From contig JAUQYW010000594.1 in assembly GCA_030587525.1 (NCBI GenBank), positions 1 through 9,193 on the forward strand: a stretch of 9,193 bases of DNA, given 5' to 3'. Position 1 is the first letter of the stretch; every line of letters begins with the position of its first letter. Positions 1-6,488 of this stretch are shown here, piece after piece. The notes beneath the pieces are model-generated. The model was not told the origin of the DNA. It did not search any database and was given only the letters and a program-made list of their open reading frames with translations. The stretch comes from Candidatus Sigynarchaeota archaeon. GTDB lineage: Archaea; Asgardarchaeota; Lokiarchaeia; Sigynarchaeales; Sigynarchaeaceae. The position numbers were made by a program, and so were the translations under genes.

Positions 1-1
1 A

Positions 2-211
2 AAAAATAATGATATAAAAATTGCCTATATCACAACAGGAGATTTCCCCGTGCTTGTTATGGGTAAATGCATCGATCATACTAGGACCATGAATTTAATC
101 GAAAAATTGCGCAAAATACCTGGAGTCGAAGATGTCAAGACGCAAATGATTTTAGAAAGAATAAAAGAAAGCTGGGTAGTTGATATTCCTAATCTTGAGG
201 AAAATAAATAG
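2..211 (+). CDS. Lrp/AsnC-type regulator, C-terminal ligand-sensing domain (5' truncated)
   Basis: The window opens inside this gene. Only the last 69 codons are visible, ending in TAG. The translation contains YITTGDFPVLVMGKCIDH followed by a helix (TRTMNLIEKLRKI), then PGVEDVKTQMILERIKES. This is the beta-alpha-beta-beta pattern of the Lrp/AsnC C-terminal (RAM) domain, where an amino acid or other small ligand binds at the oligomer interface. In this family the DNA-binding helix-turn-helix lies N-terminal, here outside the window, so the target sites cannot be judged. The short tail after the domain (about 12 residues) is ordinary. The gene converges with the flavodoxin-like gene, with only five bases between the two stop codons, so its transcript must end inside or beyond the antisense of that gene. 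A stand-alone RAM-domain protein without helix-turn-helix is the main alternative. Confidence 0.8.
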   Translation, partial: KNNDIKIAYITTGDFPVLVMGKCIDHTRTMNLIEKLRKIPGVEDVKTQMILERIKESWVVDIPNLEENK

Positions 212-216
212 AATTA

Positions 217-693
217 TTAGATCTTGACTTGCTCCGCAAACTTGGTGATGAGGTCCTTCCAGCCGGTTTCCATCGGCCCTTTCATTCCGTCAACGTTGAT
301 GCCCTGGACCCCTGTGGATTTCTCGGCAGGGACCGAGTCCATCAAGGTTTTCCATTTCTGCTCGACGGCGGCCCATAAAAACTTCGCGGGCGTGCCAGGG
401 TCATCTCGCCCGTGGGTACCCCAGACCGCGACCTTCTTGAGCTTGAATCCCCTTGATTTGAGCGTGCGCCCGAAATTGCTTCCCCATCTCTTGATCGTAA
501 AGGAAATGTTTCCTGCGCGGAGGGGGCCTCCAAAAAGCAACATGTCTGGCTCATCCTTGGCAACTTCCTTCGGCGAAATTTTCTTTGCATACTGTACATG
601 AACGGCATTGCCCTCCTTGAAGATTTCCCCGAGAGCTTCGGCGATTTGCTTGTTATTACCAAACTTGCTATCATACACGATCCAGATCTTCAT
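217..693 (-). CDS. flavodoxin-like protein (flavodoxin domain, 158 aa)
   Basis: This is a small single-domain protein with the flavodoxin fold, probably a cytoplasmic FMN-binding one-electron carrier. Strand 1 and the phosphate loop read MKIWIVYDSKFGNNKQIAEA (residues 1-20). The segment MLLFGGPLRAGNISF (51-65) fits the loop after strand 3 that contacts the flavin. VAVWGTHGRDDPGTPAKF (88-105) fits the next flavin-contacting strand and loop. The loop is atypical: SKFGNNK replaces the usual T/S-x-T-G-N-T, so FMN affinity is uncertain. I chose ATG at 691-693 because the conserved strand starts there and an A/T-rich TATA-like box lies about 23 bases upstream, which fits a leaderless transcript. 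An in-frame GTG at 700-702 would add three residues (MFF). It diverges from the URO-D/MtaA-like gene and may supply electrons to that system; this is inferred from position only. Confidence 0.82.
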   Translation of the reverse strand: MKIWIVYDSKFGNNKQIAEALGEIFKEGNAVHVQYAKKISPKEVAKDEPDMLLFGGPLRAGNISFTIKRWGSNFGRTLKSRGFKLKKVAVWGTHGRDDPGTPAKFLWAAVEQKWKTLMDSVPAEKSTGVQGINVDGMKGPMETGWKDLITKFAEQVKI

Positions 694-710
694 AAAGAAC
701 ACCGAGTCAT

Positions 711-721
711 ATGAATTTAAG
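711..721 (-). promoter_or_regulatory. TATA-like box for the flavodoxin-like gene
   Basis: Read on the minus strand this is CTTAAATTCAT, an A/T-rich element centred about 23 bases before the ATG at 693. That is the spacing expected of an archaeal TATA box whose transcript starts at or next to the start codon. The match to the TTTATA consensus is only partial. Confidence 0.35.
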
Positions 722-729
722 ATCTAATC

Positions 730-751
730 GGGTGCCGATTTTTGGCAACCC
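730..751. promoter_or_regulatory. inverted repeat in the divergent control region (left)
   Basis: GGGTGCC, a seven-base spacer (GATTTTT), then GGCAACCC form a seven-pair inverted repeat with one bulged A. It sits between the start sites of the flavodoxin-like gene and the URO-D/MtaA-like gene and upstream of both TATA-like elements, where a dimeric regulator could act on either. Binding is inference. Confidence 0.4.
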
Positions 752-760
752 ATCGTGATA

Positions 761-784
761 CGTGGAAGATTCATTAAATCCACG
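761..784. promoter_or_regulatory. inverted repeat overlapping the likely promoter of the URO-D/MtaA-like gene
   Basis: CGTGGA and TCCACG form a perfect 6+6 inverted repeat around a 12-base A/T-rich spacer containing ATTAAAT, which lies about 23 bases before the ATG at 799 and is the best TATA candidate. A protein bound here would cover the promoter, so the repeat is a candidate operator. A nested GATT...AATC pairing (768-780) overlaps it. No known consensus was matched. Confidence 0.4.
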
Positions 785-798
785 GGGAAGGTTAGTTC

Positions 799-2100
799 AT
801 GGCAAAACAGTTGACCGCTCGAGACCGGTTCCGGGCAGTCTTCAACCACGAAACCGGGGAACTCGATAGATTACCCATGCTCTCGCTGGGGACGCCATCT
901 CATGGCTTATTCTATCAAAACTGGGAAAAGACCATCGCCACCGAGGATTTGCCGGATGAATACGTCCGGATCACGCATTTCGGCGACAAGACCATGAACA
1001 AATGGATCACGAGCGAGTGGCACAACATCGGGCTGGGCTGGCCATCCGGGTATCCGAGTGTTCCTTTACCTAAGGACCACCCAGAATGGCTCAAGCAAGC
1101 AGCCAAGGAAAAAGAACACTTGACGATGAGCGTCGGGTGGAATGGCAGCATCCACGCATCCGGGATGAAAATGCACGGCCTCGATTATGGCTGGTACGTC
1201 AACGGCACGTTCACGCGCCAAACGACCAAGGACGGGAAGACCTTGGACCCGTGGGAAATCCGCGACGCGTTCTACGCGGAACACGGCGAGCCGTGGGACG
1301 ACAAGTTCGCGCCCGACAAGGCAGCGCAGAAGAATTTCCAGAAGGAATTGCAGTGGTACGAGGAACATTACAAGGATTTCAGCGAGCAAGGGTTCTCGGA
1401 TTTCGCGCTCATGTGCAGCGCCGGGGGCCTCTTTGAAGGAACATGGGAAGGCATGGGATCCGGCACGCCGGGCATGAGCATTATGTGCCGGAAATATCCC
1501 GGAAAATTGAAGACGTGGCTCGGTCAAGTCAAGGACATCGCGCTGAAGAGCGCCAAGCTGCAATACGAGCTCGCCGAGGAAGTCGGGGCGCAGATCGATT
1601 TCCTCTGGTTCTGGGACGACAGCGGCCAAAAGGGGCGCCCCCTCATCGACCCGAAATACCACAAGGAGTTCTGGGTCCCCATGTATAAAGAGGTGTGCGA
1701 TTACGTCCACAAGCACGGCGGGCACGTGATCATCCACAGCTGCGGGTTCGGAGAGAGCCTCGTCCCGAACTGGATCGAGGGTGGCATTGACGCGTGGCAG
1801 ACCATCGAGCGCGCGGCGTTGAACGAACCGGCCCGCATTCGCGAGCAGTTTGGCAACAAGATCATCCTCGTCGGCGCTGTCGACGCCAGCAACGTCGTGA
1901 GCTTCGCGAAGACCACTCAAGAGGTCGACAAGCACGTGAAGCAGACCATGAAAGACGCGGTGTTCAGCCCCGATGATGCTTGCTACGTGCCCGGTTTCAC
2001 CCATGACTTGCTCGATTGCCCTGTTCCAAACGTGCGGGCTGCCGTGGATGCCATGTTAATATATGGCAAGATCGGCGAGATTAAAAAACTGAAGGCTTGA
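799..2100 (+). CDS. URO-D superfamily protein, MtaA/corrinoid-methyltransferase-like (433 aa)
   Basis: This gene belongs to the uroporphyrinogen decarboxylase superfamily, which includes heme-pathway HemE and methylcobamide:CoM or corrinoid methyltransferases (MtaA, MtbA, CmuA). Visible marks are AQIDFLWFWDDSG (residues 264-276) on a barrel strand, then GGHVIIHSCGFGESLVPNWI (307-326), whose H313-x-C315 matches the zinc-binding H-x-C of the MtaA group. GGIDAWQTIE follows, then IILVGAVDASNVV (355-367) and a C-terminal helix. At about 433 residues it is some 80 longer than HemE or MtaA, the excess being in the N-terminal half. The third zinc ligand is a cysteine after Pro-Gly in MtaA-type enzymes; here that place is Phe400 (VPGF), although C395 and C407 lie nearby. 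Methyl transfer to or from a corrinoid protein is therefore the best guess, with unknown substrate. No corrinoid protein gene is in the window. A HemE role is unlikely given the H-x-C and the length. It is divergent from the flavodoxin-like gene and followed by its own terminator. Confidence 0.82.
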   Translation: MAKQLTARDRFRAVFNHETGELDRLPMLSLGTPSHGLFYQNWEKTIATEDLPDEYVRITHFGDKTMNKWITSEWHNIGLGWPSGYPSVPLPKDHPEWLKQAAKEKEHLTMSVGWNGSIHASGMKMHGLDYGWYVNGTFTRQTTKDGKTLDPWEIRDAFYAEHGEPWDDKFAPDKAAQKNFQKELQWYEEHYKDFSEQGFSDFALMCSAGGLFEGTWEGMGSGTPGMSIMCRKYPGKLKTWLGQVKDIALKSAKLQYELAEEVGAQIDFLWFWDDSGQKGRPLIDPKYHKEFWVPMYKEVCDYVHKHGGHVIIHSCGFGESLVPNWIEGGIDAWQTIERAALNEPARIREQFGNKIILVGAVDASNVVSFAKTTQEVDKHVKQTMKDAVFSPDDACYVPGFTHDLLDCPVPNVRAAVDAMLIYGKIGEIKKLKA

Positions 2101-2114
2101 AAAACCCAGAAATC

Positions 2115-2134
2115 TTTTTATCTCCTTTATTTTT
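2115..2134 (+). terminator. T-rich transcription terminator after the URO-D/MtaA-like gene
   Basis: Starting 15 bases after the TGA stop is TTTTTATCTCCTTTATTTTT, a pyrimidine tract with two runs of five T and no preceding hairpin. This is the usual form of an archaeal intrinsic terminator on the non-template strand. It separates the URO-D/MtaA-like gene from the next gene. Confidence 0.6.
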
Positions 2135-2161
2135 GCCTGGAATTTAGGGTGGCCAAAGATA

Positions 2162-2170
2162 TTTTTTTAT
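2162..2170 (+). promoter_or_regulatory. TATA-like box for the eight-helix membrane protein gene
   Basis: A run of TTTTTTTAT lies about 28-36 bases before the ATG at 2198. That is the expected TATA position if transcription begins at the start codon. There is no clear Shine-Dalgarno sequence before the gene, which fits a leaderless message. Confidence 0.45.
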
Positions 2171-2184
2171 CCCAAAAGAGCAAT

Positions 2185-2198
2185 TGATGATATCATCA
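2185..2198. promoter_or_regulatory. 14-bp perfect palindrome touching the start codon
   Basis: TGATGATATCATCA is a perfect palindrome whose last base is the A of the ATG of the membrane-protein gene. It lies where transcription would begin given the TATA-like run upstream, so it could be an operator or initiator-proximal site. It may also be chance; its core recurs once inside a coding sequence at 6891-6902. Confidence 0.3.
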
Positions 2199-2995
2199 TG
2201 AGCGCTCCCGAAACAATCTTGCAGCGAATAAAGTCACATTTAGCGTTTTTCATCATCATCGTGATCATTTTCATTATGGACGTCATTCTCGCTGTAATCG
2301 ACCCGATGTTCCCACCGTGGCCCGTGATTGAAACAACTTACACGCTTTTCTGTTTTTCCATCCAGGGGTGCGCGTTGCTTTATATAATTGGCGGATTCTT
2401 GATCGTGCGCTGGATCAAGACAGGAAAGTCAAACACCGCGACGCTTTGCTGGGGATTGGCCTTTTGCGCCTATGGGTTCTTGTTGATCGGCCTCATCATG
2501 CAAGCGTTGCACCTACCATGGGCGGATATGACCCAGCCTGGTATTTTCTTCATCTATCGCAATGTCATGATAATATGGGCGGCATTGATGTACAACGGCA
2601 TCATGCGAATCATCACGCAGAACAAAAAATGGGTGCTCTACCCCACGATACTGATCCTCGTTTCGGGGTACAGCATATTCATCGTGGGACTATCACTGAC
2701 AAGTATCGAACACATGATGTACGCTTTCTTGTATTCCATCTGGATACCAGTGTGCATCCTCATCGTCTACTTGTTCTGGATGCACGGGCGGATGATGCAA
2801 ATAAAAAGCTCGAAAATTCTCACGATCGGATTTCTCATGCTGACGGTCACATACGTGGCCTGGTCATCAACACATGCGACATACAATTATTACATTATTT
2901 ACGCGCTTTTCAACATCGCGAACACATTCATACTCATCGGGTTCGTCATCCTTCCCTACGAGACGCGAATCAAACAATTGGAGAGCGAAAAATAA
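2198..2995 (+). CDS. eight-helix integral membrane protein, function unknown (265 aa)
   Basis: I do not recognise a family. The protein is almost entirely membrane-embedded: hydrophobic segments at about residues 14-34, 46-70, 81-103, 115-137, 147-168, 172-195, 206-224 and 232-252. Basic residues cluster before helix 1 (QRIKSH) and in alternate loops (RWIKTGK, RIITQNKK, HGRMMQIKSSK, and the tail ETRIKQLESEK). By the positive-inside rule this gives eight helices with both ends in the cytoplasm. No Walker, metal-binding or transporter signature stands out, and there are no long soluble loops. It appears to be monocistronic: a terminator precedes it and the next gene runs toward it. The layout (short loops, aromatic-rich helices) resembles uncharacterised multi-helix sensor-like proteins; transport or lipid-related roles cannot be excluded. 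ATG at 2198 fits a leaderless start. Confidence 0.85.
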   Translation: MSAPETILQRIKSHLAFFIIIVIIFIMDVILAVIDPMFPPWPVIETTYTLFCFSIQGCALLYIIGGFLIVRWIKTGKSNTATLCWGLAFCAYGFLLIGLIMQALHLPWADMTQPGIFFIYRNVMIIWAALMYNGIMRIITQNKKWVLYPTILILVSGYSIFIVGLSLTSIEHMMYAFLYSIWIPVCILIVYLFWMHGRMMQIKSSKILTIGFLMLTVTYVAWSSTHATYNYYIIYALFNIANTFILIGFVILPYETRIKQLESEK

Positions 2996-3017
2996 CCCGA
3001 GGAAAACGAAGAATTTC

Positions 3018-3851
3018 TCATGTTTTTGGCTGGATCCTGAACTCCACGCTATTTTTCCCTTGCAGCGAGAGATAGATCACGGGTGGTTGGTCGCCTTGCT
3101 TCATGTAGGTAAAAATATCGTTGTCTTCTCTGGAGAGCGTGAAATTGTTCTTTATTAAGAGATTTTTAAGAGTTTGCATCTTTTGCGCTGCATCCTTGGC
3201 ATTTCCCAGGGGTAAAATTACAGAGAAATCATAATAGTGAAGCCTTGTTCCCCCGTATTCTACTCCTGACGTCACGCATGGAAAGATTGGTTGCTTGAAT
3301 ACTTCTGGCACCTCTGAGCATCGCAATTCGGGGCATGTATCGAGCACTTGTTGCACGGTTAAAGGCACGCACGGCTCTTGTAACTCGACCTCGAACAATA
3401 TATTTCCGCCTGCCCTATTATCTCGTGTTCCGGTAAACTTTACAATGCGTTGAATCACGCAATGTTGATGTAAATTTCCTGCTTGCTTAGAGAAGTCGAC
3501 TCCGATGGAATCATTGCTCGCTTGCGGTTTTAAAACGAATTCATCCTTTTCCAAGGATTCCGTTATTTTCTTTCCGATCTCTTCCTTTGTCCCCTTTGCA
3601 CCGAACTCGCTCAAGAACCAGAATAACGAGTACTTGCTATCCTTGAACGTGAAACCACACGTCAATCCATACCTGAAAGGTTGCAAGTCCAGCAGCAACT
3701 TGCGAAATGCAGGGGGAGCTCTGAAGGAAGGTTCATGCTCCGCTTCTCGCAAAAATGCCTGGAAGGCCGAATCTGTTTCGACCTTTGCTAATTTCAGCAA
3801 GGGTAGAAGTGGTGTCTGCTTGGTACTGCCCGTTCCTCGTTTCATGCTCAC
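3018..3851 (-). CDS. hypothetical soluble protein with probable internal duplication (277 aa)
   Basis: No family is recognised. There is no signal peptide or membrane segment, so it is probably cytoplasmic. Its ends are polar; the middle alternates predicted strands and helices. Two segments look like copies about 132 residues apart: 76-122 (FLSEFGAK, a helix, EKDEFVLKP, SND) and 209-251 (VILPLGNAK, a helix, IKNNFTLS, EDND). In both, Gly-to-Phe spacing is exactly 21 (G84/F105 and G216/F237), followed by an Asn-Asp pair. Six cysteines (65, 131, 161, 173, 178, 192) lie mostly between the copies; C173-x4-C178 is a weak metal-site hint. The GTG start at 3849-3851 is set by a GGTGAG ribosome-binding site five bases upstream; ATG at 3843-3845 is the alternative. 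It starts 38 bases after the stop of the glycosidase-like gene, so the two probably share a transcript. It ends 22 bases from the convergent membrane-protein gene. Confidence 0.75.
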   Translation of the reverse strand: MSMKRGTGSTKQTPLLPLLKLAKVETDSAFQAFLREAEHEPSFRAPPAFRKLLLDLQPFRYGLTCGFTFKDSKYSLFWFLSEFGAKGTKEEIGKKITESLEKDEFVLKPQASNDSIGVDFSKQAGNLHQHCVIQRIVKFTGTRDNRAGGNILFEVELQEPCVPLTVQQVLDTCPELRCSEVPEVFKQPIFPCVTSGVEYGGTRLHYYDFSVILPLGNAKDAAQKMQTLKNLLIKNNFTLSREDNDIFTYMKQGDQPPVIYLSLQGKNSVEFRIQPKT

Positions 3852-3856
3852 ATCTT

Positions 3857-3862
3857 CTCACC
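3857..3862 (-). promoter_or_regulatory. Shine-Dalgarno site GGTGAG for the 277-aa hypothetical gene
   Basis: Read on the minus strand this is GGTGAG, complementary to the 3' end of archaeal 16S rRNA, five bases before a GTG codon and eleven before the next in-frame ATG. The spacing favours GTG. As the second gene of an operon it needs such a site, unlike the apparently leaderless first genes nearby. Confidence 0.55.
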
Positions 3863-3889
3863 GTGACTTAATAATGATTGCGATAGCCA

Positions 3890-6319
3890 TCATCCTCCCC
3901 ACACCATCATGATCCTGGATCCATCGCTTTCGAACCGGATCGGTAGATATAGCATGTTTTTCGCGTTACCAAGGGTGAGCAATGAATCGGGGAATCGTAT
4001 ACCATCAAGCGTTACGGATGACGGCGGTTTCGGGCAAAAGATTGCAATTTCGACGACATCGCCCGCGATCCCGGTTATGGTCGCTTCGAATCCCCCGTCC
4101 ACGGCCTTGACACCCGAAAACGTCTTGTCGTTCATCATGGCATACCGTCCCGCATCGCCGAGGAGAGCATATCCGCTTTCAAACACGGGCGCGTACACAC
4201 GCAAGGAATAGTGCTCGTATTGCAACGCCAGCTCGATCCGCTCGTTGCTGTCAACCAACCTCGCCTCGCGGGTCCCGAATTCGTATTCGACGAAATTACC
4301 ATGGATATCCAACTCATTCAGGGTGTACCCCCGGTCTTGAATACGCTTCGGCCACAAGTTCGCGACCAGCACGTAATGCCACGTGTTTCCCACCTGCTTG
4401 CTCTCCGTGCTGCAGATGTAATACTTCGCGTGCCTCGTGAACATGGCGTCGACGGCGGTGATCGGCCGGTCCGGTTTCAGCAGCATCCCGTCGGGGCGGC
4501 AACACGCGTGCACGATCTTCTTGTCGACGTGCCCGATCGGGTCGCCGAGAGCGACTGGCCCCGCGCTGAGCGCAGAGAGGATTGCCTCGAGCTCGGGGCA
4601 TCGTTCGCCCCACATAAACCCGCGCTTCGTCGTGAAAAACACGTCTTTGAACGGCCACAGGTTAAGTGCTCGCGCGAGGATAGATGATTGCGTGAAAAAC
4701 GACATATCGTAGACGTGCGGCCAATCCGCGTGGTAATCATTCGATCCCCGGACGTTCGTCACGTTCCCGTGCTTCACGGATGCCATCCACATCGACGGTG
4801 TCGCCATACAATACTGGATCGTTAGCCTGTGCCGCGCCGCGGCCGTGGCCATCTCGCGAAGCCATGTCTCGCCGAACCCCACGTCGGTCTTAAACGCGTG
4901 GAAGTGGTTGGAATGGCTGATCATCCAGTCCTGCTCGTAGAGAATGATGCTGTTCTTTTCGGCATAATCCATGATGTATTCCCAATAGGCGGGATCGATC
5001 GACATTGCCCAGCCATTCTCGAGTATAAACTGAAAACGTTCCTTGTAAGGAGTCTCGGCCATGTACCAGCGGTGGTGGGCGGTAAACCGAGCGCCGCCCA
5101 TGCGTTTCGAGAGCTCCGCCAAAGACAAGTCAAAATAATACGGATCTGGTTCCCACTTGAGCGCACCACCATACAAGCCACCGCCAAGCCGGATCCTAAG
5201 AAAATTGACGAGTGCCCGCTTCCACGTCTTCACCGATTTCTCATACCACCAGCTGTCGAGGCCATAATATGAAAATGGAAGGTTTTCCTTGTCAGCATAT
5301 TGCTTTATCGCGAGCAAGGTCGTGTCGAACTTTCGCTTGATGGGACGATAGTAATAATACGCCCCGTTATCGGTGAAGTACCCGAGCCTCGAATTCATGA
5401 GATCGATGTACCGGTCCCGTGTAGACGTGGCATAATACGTCCGAAGGAGGTCTCCCCAACGCGTGAACGCTTGATTGATACCGTGGTGAAATACAAGGAT
5501 ATACGCGTGCGAATGACCGGCCGGCAATCGTTGGACCAGGCCATTAGGACCGCAATTGATGCGTTCCAAAGATGGTGAGATGGATTCCTTTTGTATCCCG
5601 TTCGTGATGAAATTATCGAGCGCCGAGAGCAGAAACGCGTTCCGATCGTCATCGAACATGAGCACAGGGGACGTCACGAAGGCGAAATGCCGTTGGGCCG
5701 GGGAGAAAACCTGGTTCTTGAAACACAGCACGCGCCGGTTCGGGCTGGCATTTTCAAAGGAAGGAAAGACGATCGATGGCTCGTTATAATTGCCGGTTTG
5801 GATGCCCTCGATCCCCGCGTGAAATTCAGCCTGGAATACCAAGAAATCTTGGCCGGGATACTGGAAAATTCGCGTCTCGATCTCGGTCGTCGTGTTGGGG
5901 ATGTGCCAACGAGCGGAAAGAACACTTGCTTTACCGAGCCTTGTCTCCATCTGATCAACAACAAGCCCGGCGAATTCAAGCAAGACCTCGGCATCCTTTG
6001 GATGGCTCGAATACCAGGTGCCTTGAACGTGCACCCGCACGTGGCCATTGAGGAGGTCTCGTCCCTTCCCGAATCCGATCGTATAGCTGAAGTTTCCAAA
6101 ATCGTGGTGAAGGATAGGAATGCCTTCTTGCGTGGATAATTTTTCATCTCGATCAACATGATCAATATGATCTTCAACAGGATCATAGCTCCCCTCGAAA
6201 TTCGGTACGACGTAACGGCGAAATATATCTGGATAAAAAATTCGCACGATGATGATGAATGCGGTAATGATACTCGCGGGAACGATTAAACCATATAGTA
6301 TCAGATTCTGGAAGCTCAT
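3890..6319 (-). CDS. membrane-anchored GH36/raffinose-synthase-like glycoside hydrolase (809 aa)
   Basis: This is probably a clan GH-D enzyme acting on alpha-galactosides or related sugars. Numbering is from ATG at 6317-6319. One transmembrane segment (about 7-29) is followed by a basic stretch (RIFYPDIFRRY), then a beta-rich region to about 290, a barrel (about 310-585) and a C-terminal beta domain. Family marks: LPFSYYGLDSWWYEK on an early barrel strand; IILYEQDWM with D464 at the expected nucleophile strand; RGSNDYHADWP with D528 at the acid/base position, like R-x-S-D-D in raffinose synthases; then SALSAGPVALGDPIGHVDKK and PDGMLLKPDRP, echoing SGGP...PDGS...PTRD. The basic flank after the helix suggests the catalytic part faces the cytoplasm, which is odd for a glycosidase; topology is unproven. 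The frame stays open to 6490, but the longer form would overlap the divergent start codon. It heads a two-gene operon. Substrate unknown; a GH31-like activity is less likely, as no W-x-D-M-N motif is seen. Confidence 0.72.
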   Translation of the reverse strand: MSFQNLILYGLIVPASIITAFIIIVRIFYPDIFRRYVVPNFEGSYDPVEDHIDHVDRDEKLSTQEGIPILHHDFGNFSYTIGFGKGRDLLNGHVRVHVQGTWYSSHPKDAEVLLEFAGLVVDQMETRLGKASVLSARWHIPNTTTEIETRIFQYPGQDFLVFQAEFHAGIEGIQTGNYNEPSIVFPSFENASPNRRVLCFKNQVFSPAQRHFAFVTSPVLMFDDDRNAFLLSALDNFITNGIQKESISPSLERINCGPNGLVQRLPAGHSHAYILVFHHGINQAFTRWGDLLRTYYATSTRDRYIDLMNSRLGYFTDNGAYYYYRPIKRKFDTTLLAIKQYADKENLPFSYYGLDSWWYEKSVKTWKRALVNFLRIRLGGGLYGGALKWEPDPYYFDLSLAELSKRMGGARFTAHHRWYMAETPYKERFQFILENGWAMSIDPAYWEYIMDYAEKNSIILYEQDWMISHSNHFHAFKTDVGFGETWLREMATAAARHRLTIQYCMATPSMWMASVKHGNVTNVRGSNDYHADWPHVYDMSFFTQSSILARALNLWPFKDVFFTTKRGFMWGERCPELEAILSALSAGPVALGDPIGHVDKKIVHACCRPDGMLLKPDRPITAVDAMFTRHAKYYICSTESKQVGNTWHYVLVANLWPKRIQDRGYTLNELDIHGNFVEYEFGTREARLVDSNERIELALQYEHYSLRVYAPVFESGYALLGDAGRYAMMNDKTFSGVKAVDGGFEATITGIAGDVVEIAIFCPKPPSSVTLDGIRFPDSLLTLGNAKNMLYLPIRFESDGSRIMMVWGG

Positions 6320-6398
6320 GAATTGAAGCTGATCGCAAAAAATAAAGGCTTTCGCGAGGTGCAAGCAATCGAATAATTGATTTATAGGCATATTGCGT

Positions 6399-6408
6399 AA
6401 TATAAAAC
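6399..6408. promoter_or_regulatory. TATA-like element in the divergent glycosidase/seven-helix intergenic region
   Basis: AATATAAAAC on the plus strand, or GTTTTATATT on the minus strand, is the best TATA match in the 169 bases between ATG 6319 (minus) and ATG 6489 (plus). It could serve the seven-helix gene with a leader of roughly 55 bases, or the glycosidase gene with a similar leader. Other A/T-rich candidates for the minus gene are CCTATAAAT (about 6378-6386) and CCTTTATTTT (about 6338-6347); the last would place the transcript start near its ATG. Which is used cannot be decided from sequence. Confidence 0.35.
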
Positions 6409-6488
6409 ACAACATCGAGGAGCTCGGGAAGAGAAAATCCAAGGATGAATCGGAAAAACGCTTGGAATTGCGTCGTGGTTGAAGCAAC

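Noticed and set aside
1066..2004. 312-residue open frame antisense to the URO-D/MtaA-like gene
   Set aside because: The plus-strand frame carries recognisable family motifs throughout; the antisense frame shows no family and is a by-product of G/C-rich third positions.
2368..3075. 235-residue open frame overlapping the eight-helix membrane protein
   Set aside because: It is rich in His and Arg with no recognisable pattern, whereas the other frame gives eight well-spaced hydrophobic helices obeying the positive-inside rule.
4829..5272. 147-residue plus-strand frame inside the glycosidase-like gene, and similar frames nearby
   Set aside because: They run opposite the conserved barrel motifs, have no recognisable domain and no supporting start signal.
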